A stretch of 21,866 nucleotides of DNA from O2-02-FULL-42-9 sp038043025. Its GTDB lineage: Bacteria > Pseudomonadota > Gammaproteobacteria > UBA12402. The notes below the pieces were generated by a model. That model worked only from the letters and a program-made list of their open reading frames with translations, made no database searches and was not told where the DNA came from. A program made the translations under genes and the position numbers. The stretch covers positions 1 to 21,866 of the forward strand of contig JBBTCW010000034.1 in assembly GCA_038043025.1 (NCBI GenBank), written 5' to 3'. This document shows, piece by piece, positions 12,499 through 20,163 of the stretch (position 1 is the stretch's first letter; each line of letters begins with the position of its first letter).

Positions 12499-14502
12499 TT
12501 AAATCAAAGAGTTAAAACCCGCTTCATCAAGGATTTTAACCCCTAATTTCTGCGCTTTATCGAATTTAGATCCCGGATCTGCACCGGCTACCACCCAATC
12601 AGTATTTTTGGAAACGCTCCCAGCAACACGAGCTCCCAACGCGCGCAATTTATCTTTAGCTTCATCACGCGACATCGACTGCAATGTGCCCGTCAATACC
12701 ACCGTTTTGCCTGCAAACACAGTGGATTGTTTCGCCGCAACGACGTTAGGCCATGAAACACCGGCCTTTAATAACTCATCGATAATTTTTAAATTATGCG
12801 ATTCTTTAAAAAAATTCACGACATATTCGGCTGCGACAGGACCCACATCATGAATCATTAACAACGTTTCTGCATCCGCAGCTTTTATTGCATCCAATGT
12901 CTTAAAATGATTCGCCAATAGATGTGCCGTTGTTTCGCCTACTTCGCGAATACCCAATGCATATAAAAATCGTGCGAAGGTGGTTTGTTTACTTTTTTCG
13001 AGCGCGCTTAATAAATTTTCGGCGGACTTTTTTCCCATTCGATCAATCGCAGCTAATTCCTCCCGATTTAAATGATATAAATCACCGACATCTTCTATCA
13101 GTTTTAATTCAACGAGTTGATCGACTAATTTGTCGCCCAAACCTTCAATATCTAATGCTTTGCGCGACGCAAAATGTTTAATCGCTTCTTTGCGTTGCGC
13201 CGAACAATATAATCCGCCGGTGCAGCGCGCAATCGCTTCTCCTTCGAGCAAAATCACATGCGAACCACATATCGGACAAGTTTTTGGTAACGTAATTTTT
13301 TGAGTTTTGAGCGGTCGTTTCTCTTTAATCACCGACACCACTTCCGGAATAACATCGCCTGCTCGTCGCACAAAAACCGTATCACCTATTCGAATATCTT
13401 TGCGTTTGATTTCATCCATGTTGTGCAATGTCGCATTACTGACCACGACACCGCCGACATTCACCGGCGTTAAGCGTGCCACCGGTGTTAATGCGCCCGT
13501 TCGTCCCACTTGAAATTCGACGGCTTCAATCTGTGTCATTTCTTCTTGCGCAGGAAACTTATGCGCAATCGCCCAGCGTGGTGCGCGCGACACAAAACCC
13601 AGTCGCTTTTGTAAATCATTCGAATTGACTTTATAGACAACCCCATCGATGTCGTACGGCAATTGATCACGCTGTTTGCCGATGTTGTGATAATAATCTA
13701 AACACCCTTTGGCACCTTTAACGAGCGCGGTTTTTTCGATGACCGGCAATCCCCATTGTTTTAATTGATCTAAAATCCCGCTGTGCGAATCGGCTAAATG
13801 CATGCGATCGCCTACTTCATAAGCATAAAAATCCAACGGCCGTGTTGCTGTTATATTAGAGTCCAGCTGCCGCAAACTACCTGCCGCCGCATTGCGCGGA
13901 TTGGCAAAAATTTTATCGCCTGTTTTTCGTGCGCGAACATTGAGCTCTTCAAATCCCTTTTTTGGCATGTAAACTTCCCCGCGCACTTCCAAAATTTCTG
14001 GATAATCTTTTTCTTTAAGTTTAAGCGGTATCTTTTTGATTGTTTTTATATTTTGTGTAACATTTTCCCCCGTAAACCCGTCGCCACGCGTCGCTGCTCG
14101 CACGAGCAGACCATTTTCATAAACCAAACTAATCGCTAACCCGTCTAACTTAGGCTCACAAGCATATTCGATTGGTTGATCGTTTTCTAATCGATCATGA
14201 ATCCGCTTATCAAAGGCAATCAGCTCTTCTTCAGAAAACGCATTCGAAAGCGATAACATCGGAATAACATGTTTAATTTCACTAAAGACTGTCAGTGGCG
14301 CTGCACCGACCCGCTGTGTAGGCGAGTCAGCGGTTTTAAGTTCAGGATAGTCGGTTTCGAGCTGCTGCAATTGCCGAAACAGTCGATCATATTCACTATC
14401 GGGAATCGTCGGACTATCCTCAAGATAATAATGACGGTTATGCGCATGAATCATTTCGCGTAATTTTTGAGCTTGAGCTTTAATCGCTTTGGTTAGTTTC
14501 AT
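12499..14502 (-). CDS. ligA: NAD-dependent DNA ligase
   Basis: A 667-residue essential enzyme that seals nicks in replication and repair; E. coli LigA has 671. Domains in order: Ia (1-70, HNRHYYLEDSPTIPDSEYD), adenylation domain with the AMP-accepting lysine K118 (EPKLDGLA), OB fold (about 315-400), a four-cysteine zinc finger (CPIC ... CTGGLYC, about 408-432), helix-hairpin-helix repeats (about 440-585) and a BRCT domain (about 590-667, VLTGTLQSM). No motif is missing. No clear ribosome-binding site precedes the ATG at 14502, but the N-terminus aligns with the family. A TATAAT 30 bases upstream suggests its own promoter. Confidence 0.96.
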   Translation of the reverse strand: MKLTKAIKAQAQKLREMIHAHNRHYYLEDSPTIPDSEYDRLFRQLQQLETDYPELKTADSPTQRVGAAPLTVFSEIKHVIPMLSLSNAFSEEELIAFDKRIHDRLENDQPIEYACEPKLDGLAISLVYENGLLVRAATRGDGFTGENVTQNIKTIKKIPLKLKEKDYPEILEVRGEVYMPKKGFEELNVRARKTGDKIFANPRNAAAGSLRQLDSNITATRPLDFYAYEVGDRMHLADSHSGILDQLKQWGLPVIEKTALVKGAKGCLDYYHNIGKQRDQLPYDIDGVVYKVNSNDLQKRLGFVSRAPRWAIAHKFPAQEEMTQIEAVEFQVGRTGALTPVARLTPVNVGGVVVSNATLHNMDEIKRKDIRIGDTVFVRRAGDVIPEVVSVIKEKRPLKTQKITLPKTCPICGSHVILLEGEAIARCTGGLYCSAQRKEAIKHFASRKALDIEGLGDKLVDQLVELKLIEDVGDLYHLNREELAAIDRMGKKSAENLLSALEKSKQTTFARFLYALGIREVGETTAHLLANHFKTLDAIKAADAETLLMIHDVGPVAAEYVVNFFKESHNLKIIDELLKAGVSWPNVVAAKQSTVFAGKTVVLTGTLQSMSRDEAKDKLRALGARVAGSVSKNTDWVVAGADPGSKFDKAQKLGVKILDEAGFNSLI

Positions 14503-14531
14503 ACGAATATAATAAGCGATTTTGAACTGAA

Positions 14532-14537
14532 ATTATA
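14532..14537 (-). promoter_or_regulatory. Candidate -10 box of ligA
   Basis: A perfect TATAAT on the minus strand lies 29 bases before the ligA start; the -35 (TTTCGG, 16 bases away) is poor. Confidence 0.4.
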
Positions 14538-14603
14538 CCCTATCGACACTCCGCCGAAACATAGGTAAAATTAGAATCAAATATTATGAAATACAATGAC
14601 CTA

Positions 14604-15977
14604 TTATACATCCACACCAAAATCGTCCAAGATGGCTAGCAGATCCTTGCCGATTGGAGTATGCGATTGTTTGCTAAACACTTTTTTGTAATTTTTTAAA
14701 ATATAGTCGTATTCGGGTAATGTTAATATCGGCATGATTTTATGGACGCGTTCCATATCCTGCGCGCTTTGATATTCACAACTTTGAAATAAAATCGCCG
14801 CCAAGGCAGCTGCTTTTGAAGCCTTTCGAGCCGGATTGGCACTATAAAAACTATTAATATAATAATCTAATGCAACATCTTTATCCCATTCAATCCATTC
14901 ATTAAAAAAGTGGGCGGCTAATTGTTCAGATTCTTCAAAATCACCACTCTCCTCTACAAACAACATAAATAGCATGGCATGAACAGCCGCTTCGATGTTG
15001 GCCCATGAACAGTTGCCCGAAATTTGAAGTGAGATGGGCAACGTTGCAATGCGTTCTAGGCCTAATAATTCTTGCAGTTGTTCTTCGACAAAACGACGTG
15101 GCTTTTGCTTATAAAGCAAATATTTTATCAGATTCGAATTCAATAGATGTGAATGCGTCATGCGATAAATATTGAGTGGGCCATGCTCTTTTCCATAAGC
15201 GCCACGGTCACAATAGGCAAATAAATTGTGATATCTAACAAAAGAAATCGCATGTCCTTGATAGCCGACGGGAATCATCAGAAAATCATCATTTAACAAA
15301 TTATTAATTGTCGCTTCGTAATTCTTGAAATCAATATTGTGATGATGGTAATAAACCAATTGTCTCGCTATATCAAATCGCTTTATGATTTTATTCAGTT
15401 TGCCAAAATATCCACGCAGCGCTCTCGCACGAAAATGATTTTTAAAATGTTTTAAGGAACCATCGATCATGGCAAGCGTAAATTCTATATAGAAACCTTC
15501 AAAATCAATTTCAATAAAGGTATTCGTGTTATCAACAATATCAACATGTCCCGTCAGTTTATAACGATGACCCAACAATTTTGCATGAATAAAATCCTGG
15601 GCAAACGCTACATCAGCCCCCCGCTTTTGTAATAATTCCGCGGTTTTTTGTTGTCGCAAAAATGGCATGACCAAAATCGGTTGCCCTGCAAGCGAGTACG
15701 CATTAGGGTTAGCCTGGTGATCCAACAACAATTGGCAAAACGCTAAATTATTGTTGTCTGCTGCCCAATGCAATGCCGTTCTGCCCGTCAGATCAGGAAA
15801 ATCGATCGCGGCACCCGCATTCACAATAATTTTAGCTTTTTCGACATCATCCATGATGGCGGTTTGAATCAGAGGTGTATAACCATATTCATCAATCACA
15901 TCCAATTCCATCTCAGGATTAACCGCTGCACGGACATCCGCAACTTGTCCGTAAATGATAGTTTTTGCAAGTGACAT
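14604..15977 (-). CDS. Ankyrin-repeat protein with cysteine-protease-like domain (AnkH/LegA3-like effector)
   Basis: A 457-residue protein. Residues about 3-125 form three to four ankyrin repeats (YGYTPLIQTAI; TGRTALHWAADNNN; LAGQPILVMPF). The C-terminal ~300 residues look like a cysteine-protease-like domain: H242 (QGHAISF), D257 (YCDRG), Q318 and C323 (GNCSWAN), in the H-D-Q-C order of clan CE peptidases such as Ulp1 and YopJ. This architecture and length resemble Legionella AnkH/LegA3 (about 460 residues), a conserved Dot/Icm effector translocated into the host cell; this identification is from memory of the family. No signal peptide or membrane segment. A weak ribosome-binding site (GGATGA) precedes the ATG. 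Its neighbours are unrelated housekeeping genes, with no secretion gene nearby, as is usual for Legionella effectors. Confidence 0.72.
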   Translation of the reverse strand: MSLAKTIIYGQVADVRAAVNPEMELDVIDEYGYTPLIQTAIMDDVEKAKIIVNAGAAIDFPDLTGRTALHWAADNNNLAFCQLLLDHQANPNAYSLAGQPILVMPFLRQQKTAELLQKRGADVAFAQDFIHAKLLGHRYKLTGHVDIVDNTNTFIEIDFEGFYIEFTLAMIDGSLKHFKNHFRARALRGYFGKLNKIIKRFDIARQLVYYHHHNIDFKNYEATINNLLNDDFLMIPVGYQGHAISFVRYHNLFAYCDRGAYGKEHGPLNIYRMTHSHLLNSNLIKYLLYKQKPRRFVEEQLQELLGLERIATLPISLQISGNCSWANIEAAVHAMLFMLFVEESGDFEESEQLAAHFFNEWIEWDKDVALDYYINSFYSANPARKASKAAALAAILFQSCEYQSAQDMERVHKIMPILTLPEYDYILKNYKKVFSKQSHTPIGKDLLAILDDFGVDV

Positions 15978-16008
15978 ATTTCATCCAAAAATCGATAAAT
16001 ATCTATTT

Positions 16009-16017
16009 AAAATTAAA
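16009..16017 (-). promoter_or_regulatory. Possible PmrA box before the ankyrin gene
   Basis: TTTAATTTT on the minus strand, 32 bases before the start, keeps the conserved letters of the Legionella PmrA element cTTAATatT. In DNA this AT-rich, such a match can easily arise by chance. Confidence 0.2.
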
Positions 16018-16062
16018 GCAGCAATGGGCATGTGTTGTCAACTTTGCCCCGAACTCGCATCG

Positions 16063-16131
16063 AGCTCAGAGCTGCCAGAATTATACATCGTAAAACACTT
16101 GCTATGACTGGGTTTCCGCAGCTCAGAGCTG
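16063..16131. repeat. Two copies of AGCTCAGAGCTG
   Basis: The 12-mer occurs at 16063-16074 and 16120-16131, 45 bases apart, between the hydrophilic-protein gene and the ankyrin gene; each copy is part of a near palindrome (the second is CAGCTCAGAGCTG). The 9-base core AGCTCAGAG also occurs three times after rne. Confidence 0.55.
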
Positions 16132-16155
16132 GGTGGATTATTTTCTTGTAAGCAA

Positions 16156-16521
16156 TTAACCCAACGGGGAGGGAGAAGGCGGAATAAATTTGGCTTCAGC
16201 AGCCTTTTTTTGTTGTAAGGCTTGTCTTAATTGATAAGCAAGCTCAGGATCCAATTGTTCTACTCTGCTTAGGAGTGCGTCGCTTGTGTCTTGATTGCGT
16301 AAAGCTTCGGGGGTCACATTGATGTCTGCCATCCCTTCTTGATCCATTAATTTTGGATGTGCGAGCAGTTCAGATGCGGCATTATTTTCCGATAATTCGC
16401 CCGCTTGTTGATCCGTTTTGTCAGGTCGACGTTGGCCTTTTTCACCATAATCATGTTTAACATGATCGTCAGTGATGTTTATCTCAACTGCACGTTGTGG
16501 CGGTTTATATTCGTCTGTCAT
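16156..16521 (-). CDS. Hydrophilic protein of 121 residues, function unknown
   Basis: I do not recognise this protein. It has no signal peptide, membrane segment or cysteine. The first ~85 residues are rich in Asp, Glu, Asn and Gln and look disordered; about 84-110 could form one amphipathic helix (SDALLSRVEQLDPELAYQLR continuing with Gln/Lys/Ala), and the tail is Pro/Ser-rich (FIPPSPSPLG). AGAGGA lies 8 bases before the ATG, so translation is likely. It begins 46 bases after the Lrp-like gene and is probably co-transcribed with it. A secreted effector or a small adaptor protein are both possible, without direct evidence. Confidence 0.65.
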   Translation of the reverse strand: MTDEYKPPQRAVEINITDDHVKHDYGEKGQRRPDKTDQQAGELSENNAASELLAHPKLMDQEGMADINVTPEALRNQDTSDALLSRVEQLDPELAYQLRQALQQKKAAEAKFIPPSPSPLG

Positions 16522-16567
16522 AGTCGATTCCTCTTCATTGATCTTCTAACCTCTCTGCGGCAATACC

Positions 16568-17056
16568 CTATTTTATACGAGTCTGCCGATGAACTTTTTC
16601 AAAAATAGGAAGGGCGGTTGTATTAACAATATCACGCAAAATAAAACTAGAACATACGCTTTTTATTCCCTTTATTTGCGTTAATTTTTGTAATAAGAAT
16701 GCCTGATATTCTTCCATATTTTGTATCACAATTTTTAATATATAATCTTGCTCCTGCCCTGCAATTAACGCACACTGCACAATTTCAGGAAAGGATTTTA
16801 TTGCATTCTCAAAACCTGCCATAATTTGAGGCTCATGGGTATTTAAGCCCACAGTGACAAACACGGCAAGCTGTAAGCCCAATTTTTCAGGATCTAGCAA
16901 TGCCACATATTTTTGAATAATCCCCTCTTCTTCAAGCTGCTTAACTCGTCGCAAGCATGGCGATGGAGACAAGGCGATTTTCTCAGCCAAATCTTGATTG
17001 CTGAGCTGCCCATCCGCCTGCAACAAGGTGATAATTTTACGATCTATCTTATCCAT
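16568..17056 (-). CDS. Lrp/AsnC-family transcription regulator
   Basis: A 162-residue regulator with the usual two parts: an N-terminal helix-turn-helix domain (1-50; DKIDRKIITLLQADGQLSNQDLAEKI without gaps, then SPSPCLRRVKQLEEEGII) and a C-terminal RAM ligand-binding domain (about 62-140; AVFVTVGL, PEIVQCALIAGQEQDYIL). Lrp has 164 residues and AsnC 152. Members sense amino acids, often leucine. The gene lies directly downstream of the leucine operon on the same strand, 136 bases after leuB, so control of leucine synthesis is a reasonable inference. GGGAGG lies 4 bases before the ATG. The specific paralogue is not clear. Confidence 0.93.
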   Translation of the reverse strand: MDKIDRKIITLLQADGQLSNQDLAEKIALSPSPCLRRVKQLEEEGIIQKYVALLDPEKLGLQLAVFVTVGLNTHEPQIMAGFENAIKSFPEIVQCALIAGQEQDYILKIVIQNMEEYQAFLLQKLTQIKGIKSVCSSFILRDIVNTTALPIFEKVHRQTRIK

Positions 17057-17192
17057 ACGGCCTCCCGACTATACCAATCATTTCTTTCAAAATAGCATAA
17101 TAATTCAATTATTTCAAATAATTTAAAATAAAATACTATTTTTTTAAAAAATACGTCTATTTTCACAAACACATGTCGAAAGAGTCAAGTTT

Positions 17193-18257
17193 TTAACTCA
17201 GTGCTTCAATTATCGCATCAATGAAGATAGAGGTGCTAGCAGGTTTTTCTTTTTTAATATCGCGCGTCGCTATTCCTCTTGAAAGTGTTTTTTTGACCGC
17301 TTTTTCAATGGCTTGCGCTTCCTCCTCTGCATGAAAAGAATAGCGTAACATCATGGCTGCAGAGAGCAGTTGCGCACAAGGATTTGCAATATTTTGATTG
17401 GCAATATCGGGCGCAGAGCCACCGGCGGGTTCGTAAAGTCCAAAGCCTTCGCTGTTTAAACTGGCGGAAGGCATCATACCGATAGATCCTGATAATGCAG
17501 CACCCAGGTCAGAAAGAATATCCCCAAACATATTTTCCGTCAGAATAATGTCAAATTGAGCGGGGTTTATCACCATTTGCATAGCACAGTTATCAACAAA
17601 CATGGGAATTAATTCAATTTCAGAATCATCTTGTGCTATCTCCATAACAATTTCTCGCCATAGTTTTGAGGTGGCTAATACGTTGGCTTTATCAATTAAA
17701 TGTACTCTTTTTTTTCGTGAACGTGCGGCGTTAAATGCCGCATGAGCAATCTGTTTAATTTGATTTTCATGGTAGTATGATTCGTCAATGGCAATTTTTT
17801 GATTATCTTTCATTGTTCTTTCATGACGGCCAAAATAAATACCGCCGAGTAGTTCGCGAAAAACAACAAAATCAACTGATTGACTGTTTTTAATCGGCGA
17901 ACTGTTAGCAAGGGCTGGATAAATAATGACAGGACGAATGTTGGTGCTGAAATTAAAATGTTTCCGTATTTTTAAAATGCTATTAATCTCACAATTTTTC
18001 CATTTTGCTTGCTGCTGTTCTGCAACGGGTCCTCCCACAGAACCAAAGAGAATAGCATCGGCGTTTTCACATATTTTTAGCGTTTTTTCTGGGCAGTGCG
18101 ATTGATAACGGTCATAAGCTTGTCCGCCAACTTCACTTTCAAGATAGTCAAAAGAGTGATTAAACACCTTTTCAATGCAATCCAAAACACGCAATGTTTC
18201 GCGCATAACTTCAGGCCCAATGCCATCTCCTGGTAATATAGCAATCTTCTTTTTCAC
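17193..18257 (-). CDS. leuB: 3-isopropylmalate dehydrogenase
   Basis: A 354-residue cytosolic enzyme that oxidises and decarboxylates 3-isopropylmalate to 2-oxoisocaproate with NAD, the third step of leucine synthesis. Family features: LPGDGIGPEVMRE (8-20), GSVGGP (72-77), IRPVIIYP, RELLGGIYFG (134-143), the metal-site regions VDNCAMQM and ENMFGDILSD, and the NAD-binding GLYEPAGGSAPDIANQ region near 275. E. coli LeuB has 363 residues. The start is a GTG at 18257 that overlaps the leuD stop (GTGA), with GAGGTG upstream; last gene of the leu operon. Confidence 0.95.
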   Translation of the reverse strand: MKKKIAILPGDGIGPEVMRETLRVLDCIEKVFNHSFDYLESEVGGQAYDRYQSHCPEKTLKICENADAILFGSVGGPVAEQQQAKWKNCEINSILKIRKHFNFSTNIRPVIIYPALANSSPIKNSQSVDFVVFRELLGGIYFGRHERTMKDNQKIAIDESYYHENQIKQIAHAAFNAARSRKKRVHLIDKANVLATSKLWREIVMEIAQDDSEIELIPMFVDNCAMQMVINPAQFDIILTENMFGDILSDLGAALSGSIGMMPSASLNSEGFGLYEPAGGSAPDIANQNIANPCAQLLSAAMMLRYSFHAEEEAQAIEKAVKKTLSRGIATRDIKKEKPASTSIFIDAIIEALS

Positions 18258-18793
18258 GAGGTCACCTCTAATAAATAATCCAGATCATCTTGCCCTTTTA
18301 AGAAACATGTTTTCCTAAACGGGTCAAAATCAAACGTAAACAATTCATCTTCTGATGTTGTCACTGTTTGTTTTTCTAAATCAATGGTCAAAATAAAATT
18401 TTGATCGATAGCATTTTTAATCATTTTAGCAATTATTGGTGGCGTTAAGGAAATTAACAGTACACCATTTTTTATGGCATTATTATAAAAAATGTCAGAA
18501 TAAGATTGCGCAATAATCGCCTTAATGCCAGCTTGTGTTAATGCCCAGACAGCATGCTCTCTTGAAGAGCCACAACCAAAGTTTTCTTTTGCGATGAGAA
18601 TCGCAGAAAATTGATATTTAGGAGAGTTAAAAACAAAATCAGTATGTTGTTCTCGCAATCGCTGAAAAAGATGCTGGCCATAACCATCGCAAGTGACTTG
18701 CGTCAAAAATTGTGCTGGAATAATCATGTCCGTATCAACATTATCCATGTTGAGCGGTATCGCTTGACTTGTTAATTGTTGAAATGGTTTCAT
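18254..18793 (-). CDS. leuD: 3-isopropylmalate dehydratase small subunit
   Basis: A 179-residue small subunit of isopropylmalate isomerase (with LeuC), which converts 2- to 3-isopropylmalate. Family features: LNMDNVDTDMIIPAQFL (21-37), ENFGCGSSREHAVWAL (about 73-88) and SDIFYNNAIKNG. It is about 20 residues shorter at the C-terminus than E. coli LeuD (201). The frame is open to 18814, but the ATG at 18793 is chosen: it overlaps the leuC stop by one base (TAATG), MKPFQQL fits the family, and GGAGG lies about 8 bases upstream. It overlaps leuB by GTGA. Confidence 0.94.
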   Translation of the reverse strand: MKPFQQLTSQAIPLNMDNVDTDMIIPAQFLTQVTCDGYGQHLFQRLREQHTDFVFNSPKYQFSAILIAKENFGCGSSREHAVWALTQAGIKAIIAQSYSDIFYNNAIKNGVLLISLTPPIIAKMIKNAIDQNFILTIDLEKQTVTTSEDELFTFDFDPFRKTCFLKGQDDLDYLLEVTS

Positions 18794-20163
18794 TAGATTT
18801 CCTCCACAGAACAAATTTTTCCTTTAATGGCGCTGGCCGCGACAGTGGCGGGAGATGCAAGATGGGTAATACTGCCAGGACCTTGTCTGCCAATAAAATT
18901 ACGATTCGATGTGCTGATGCAGCGTGCGCCAGGCGGTACTTTATCATCATTCATCGCTAAACACATCGAACAGCCTGGCATGCGAAATTCAGCCCCGGCA
19001 GATTCAAACACTTTATCTAATCCTTCTTGCATGGCTTGGTACATCACTTGTTCTGAGCCAGGTACAACATACATCTGTACATGGGATGCAATTTTTTTTC
19101 CTTTTAATATTGCTGCTGCTAAACGCAAATCTTCGATGCGGCCATTGGTACAACTGCCGATAAAAGCCCAATCAATTGGAATGTTTCTGATGGGTTGTCC
19201 GGCATTTAAGCGGGTATAACTGTATGCCTCTTTAGCATTTTCGAACGCGGGAATTAACTCGTCGATGCTAATCGCTTGTTCTGGATTAATTCCCCAAGTG
19301 ACCATTGATTTAAGATTGTTGATATCGATTTCTACGGTTTTGTCATAATGACATCCTGGATCACTGATCATTTGTTTCCAGGAAAGTATCATCCTTTCCC
19401 AATCAGCATTTTTTGGCGCATAAAAACGCTCTTTTAAATAATCGAATGTGGTATTGTCAGGCGCAATTAATCCCGCTCGTGCGCCGCACTCAATCGACAT
19501 ATTGCATATAGTCATTCTTGCTTCCATTGACATCGATGAAATAATGTCACCCGTATATTCGATGGCATAACCCTTAGCGCCGCCGACGCCAATGGTGGCA
19601 ATTAATTTCATGACGATATCTTTTGAAGTGATGTTTTTTGCAGGAGCTCCCTTGAAAATCACCTTCATCGTTTTGGGTTCATATTGCAAAATAGCGCCCG
19701 TGGCTAATACATGGGCTATTTCTGAAGTGCCAATTCCAAAAGCCAACGCGCCAAAAGCGCCGTGCGTTGACGTATGAGAATCGCCACAGACAATGGTTTC
19801 GCCGGGTTGCGTAAAACCAAGCTCGGGCCCAATGACATGGACAATGCCTTGGTGCTTGCTGTCAAAGTCGTATAGCTTGATACCAAAGGCCTGTGTATTT
19901 TTTCGCAATGTCTCAATCTGTATTTTTGCTTGTTCGTCAGTCATCACCGTGCGATTTTTTGTGGTTGAAATGCTGTGATCAAGCGTTGCAATGACTCTCG
20001 TAGGATATCGCACAGATAATGCACGTCGACGCAGTTCATCAAACGCTTGCGCAGAAGTGACTTCATGAATAAGCATTTTATCAATCGCTAAAACTGCCGG
20101 ATGATTCTTTTTTTGCATAATAACATGATGATGCCAAATTTTTTCAATAATATTCTTAGGCAC
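18793..20163 (-). CDS. leuC: 3-isopropylmalate dehydratase large subunit
   Basis: A 456-residue aconitase-family subunit that carries the [4Fe-4S] cluster of isopropylmalate isomerase. The three cluster cysteines are present: C338 (GSCTNGRIEDLR), C398 and C401 (PGCSMCLAM). Other features: VCGDSHTSTHGAFGALAFGIG (split as VCGDSHTSTHG and AFGALAFGIGTSE, 125-148) and STSNRNFIGRQG. The length is close to E. coli LeuC (466). The start is a GTG at 20163, eight bases inside leuA, with a perfect AGGAGG 6 bases upstream; no better ATG exists before the conserved N-terminus. Confidence 0.95.
   Translation of the reverse strand: MPKNIIEKIWHHHVIMQKKNHPAVLAIDKMLIHEVTSAQAFDELRRRALSVRYPTRVIATLDHSISTTKNRTVMTDEQAKIQIETLRKNTQAFGIKLYDFDSKHQGIVHVIGPELGFTQPGETIVCGDSHTSTHGAFGALAFGIGTSEIAHVLATGAILQYEPKTMKVIFKGAPAKNITSKDIVMKLIATIGVGGAKGYAIEYTGDIISSMSMEARMTICNMSIECGARAGLIAPDNTTFDYLKERFYAPKNADWERMILSWKQMISDPGCHYDKTVEIDINNLKSMVTWGINPEQAISIDELIPAFENAKEAYSYTRLNAGQPIRNIPIDWAFIGSCTNGRIEDLRLAAAILKGKKIASHVQMYVVPGSEQVMYQAMQEGLDKVFESAGAEFRMPGCSMCLAMNDDKVPPGARCISTSNRNFIGRQGPGSITHLASPATVAASAIKGKICSVEEI

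Noticed and set aside
17068..17073. TGGTATAGT as an extended -10 for the Lrp-like gene
   Set aside because: Transcription from it would begin inside the GGGAGG ribosome-binding site, only about 5 bases before the ATG.
17125..17160. A/T-run palindrome between leuB and the Lrp-like gene as a terminator
   Set aside because: It is only A and T with no GC stem; such sequence is common in AT-rich gaps.
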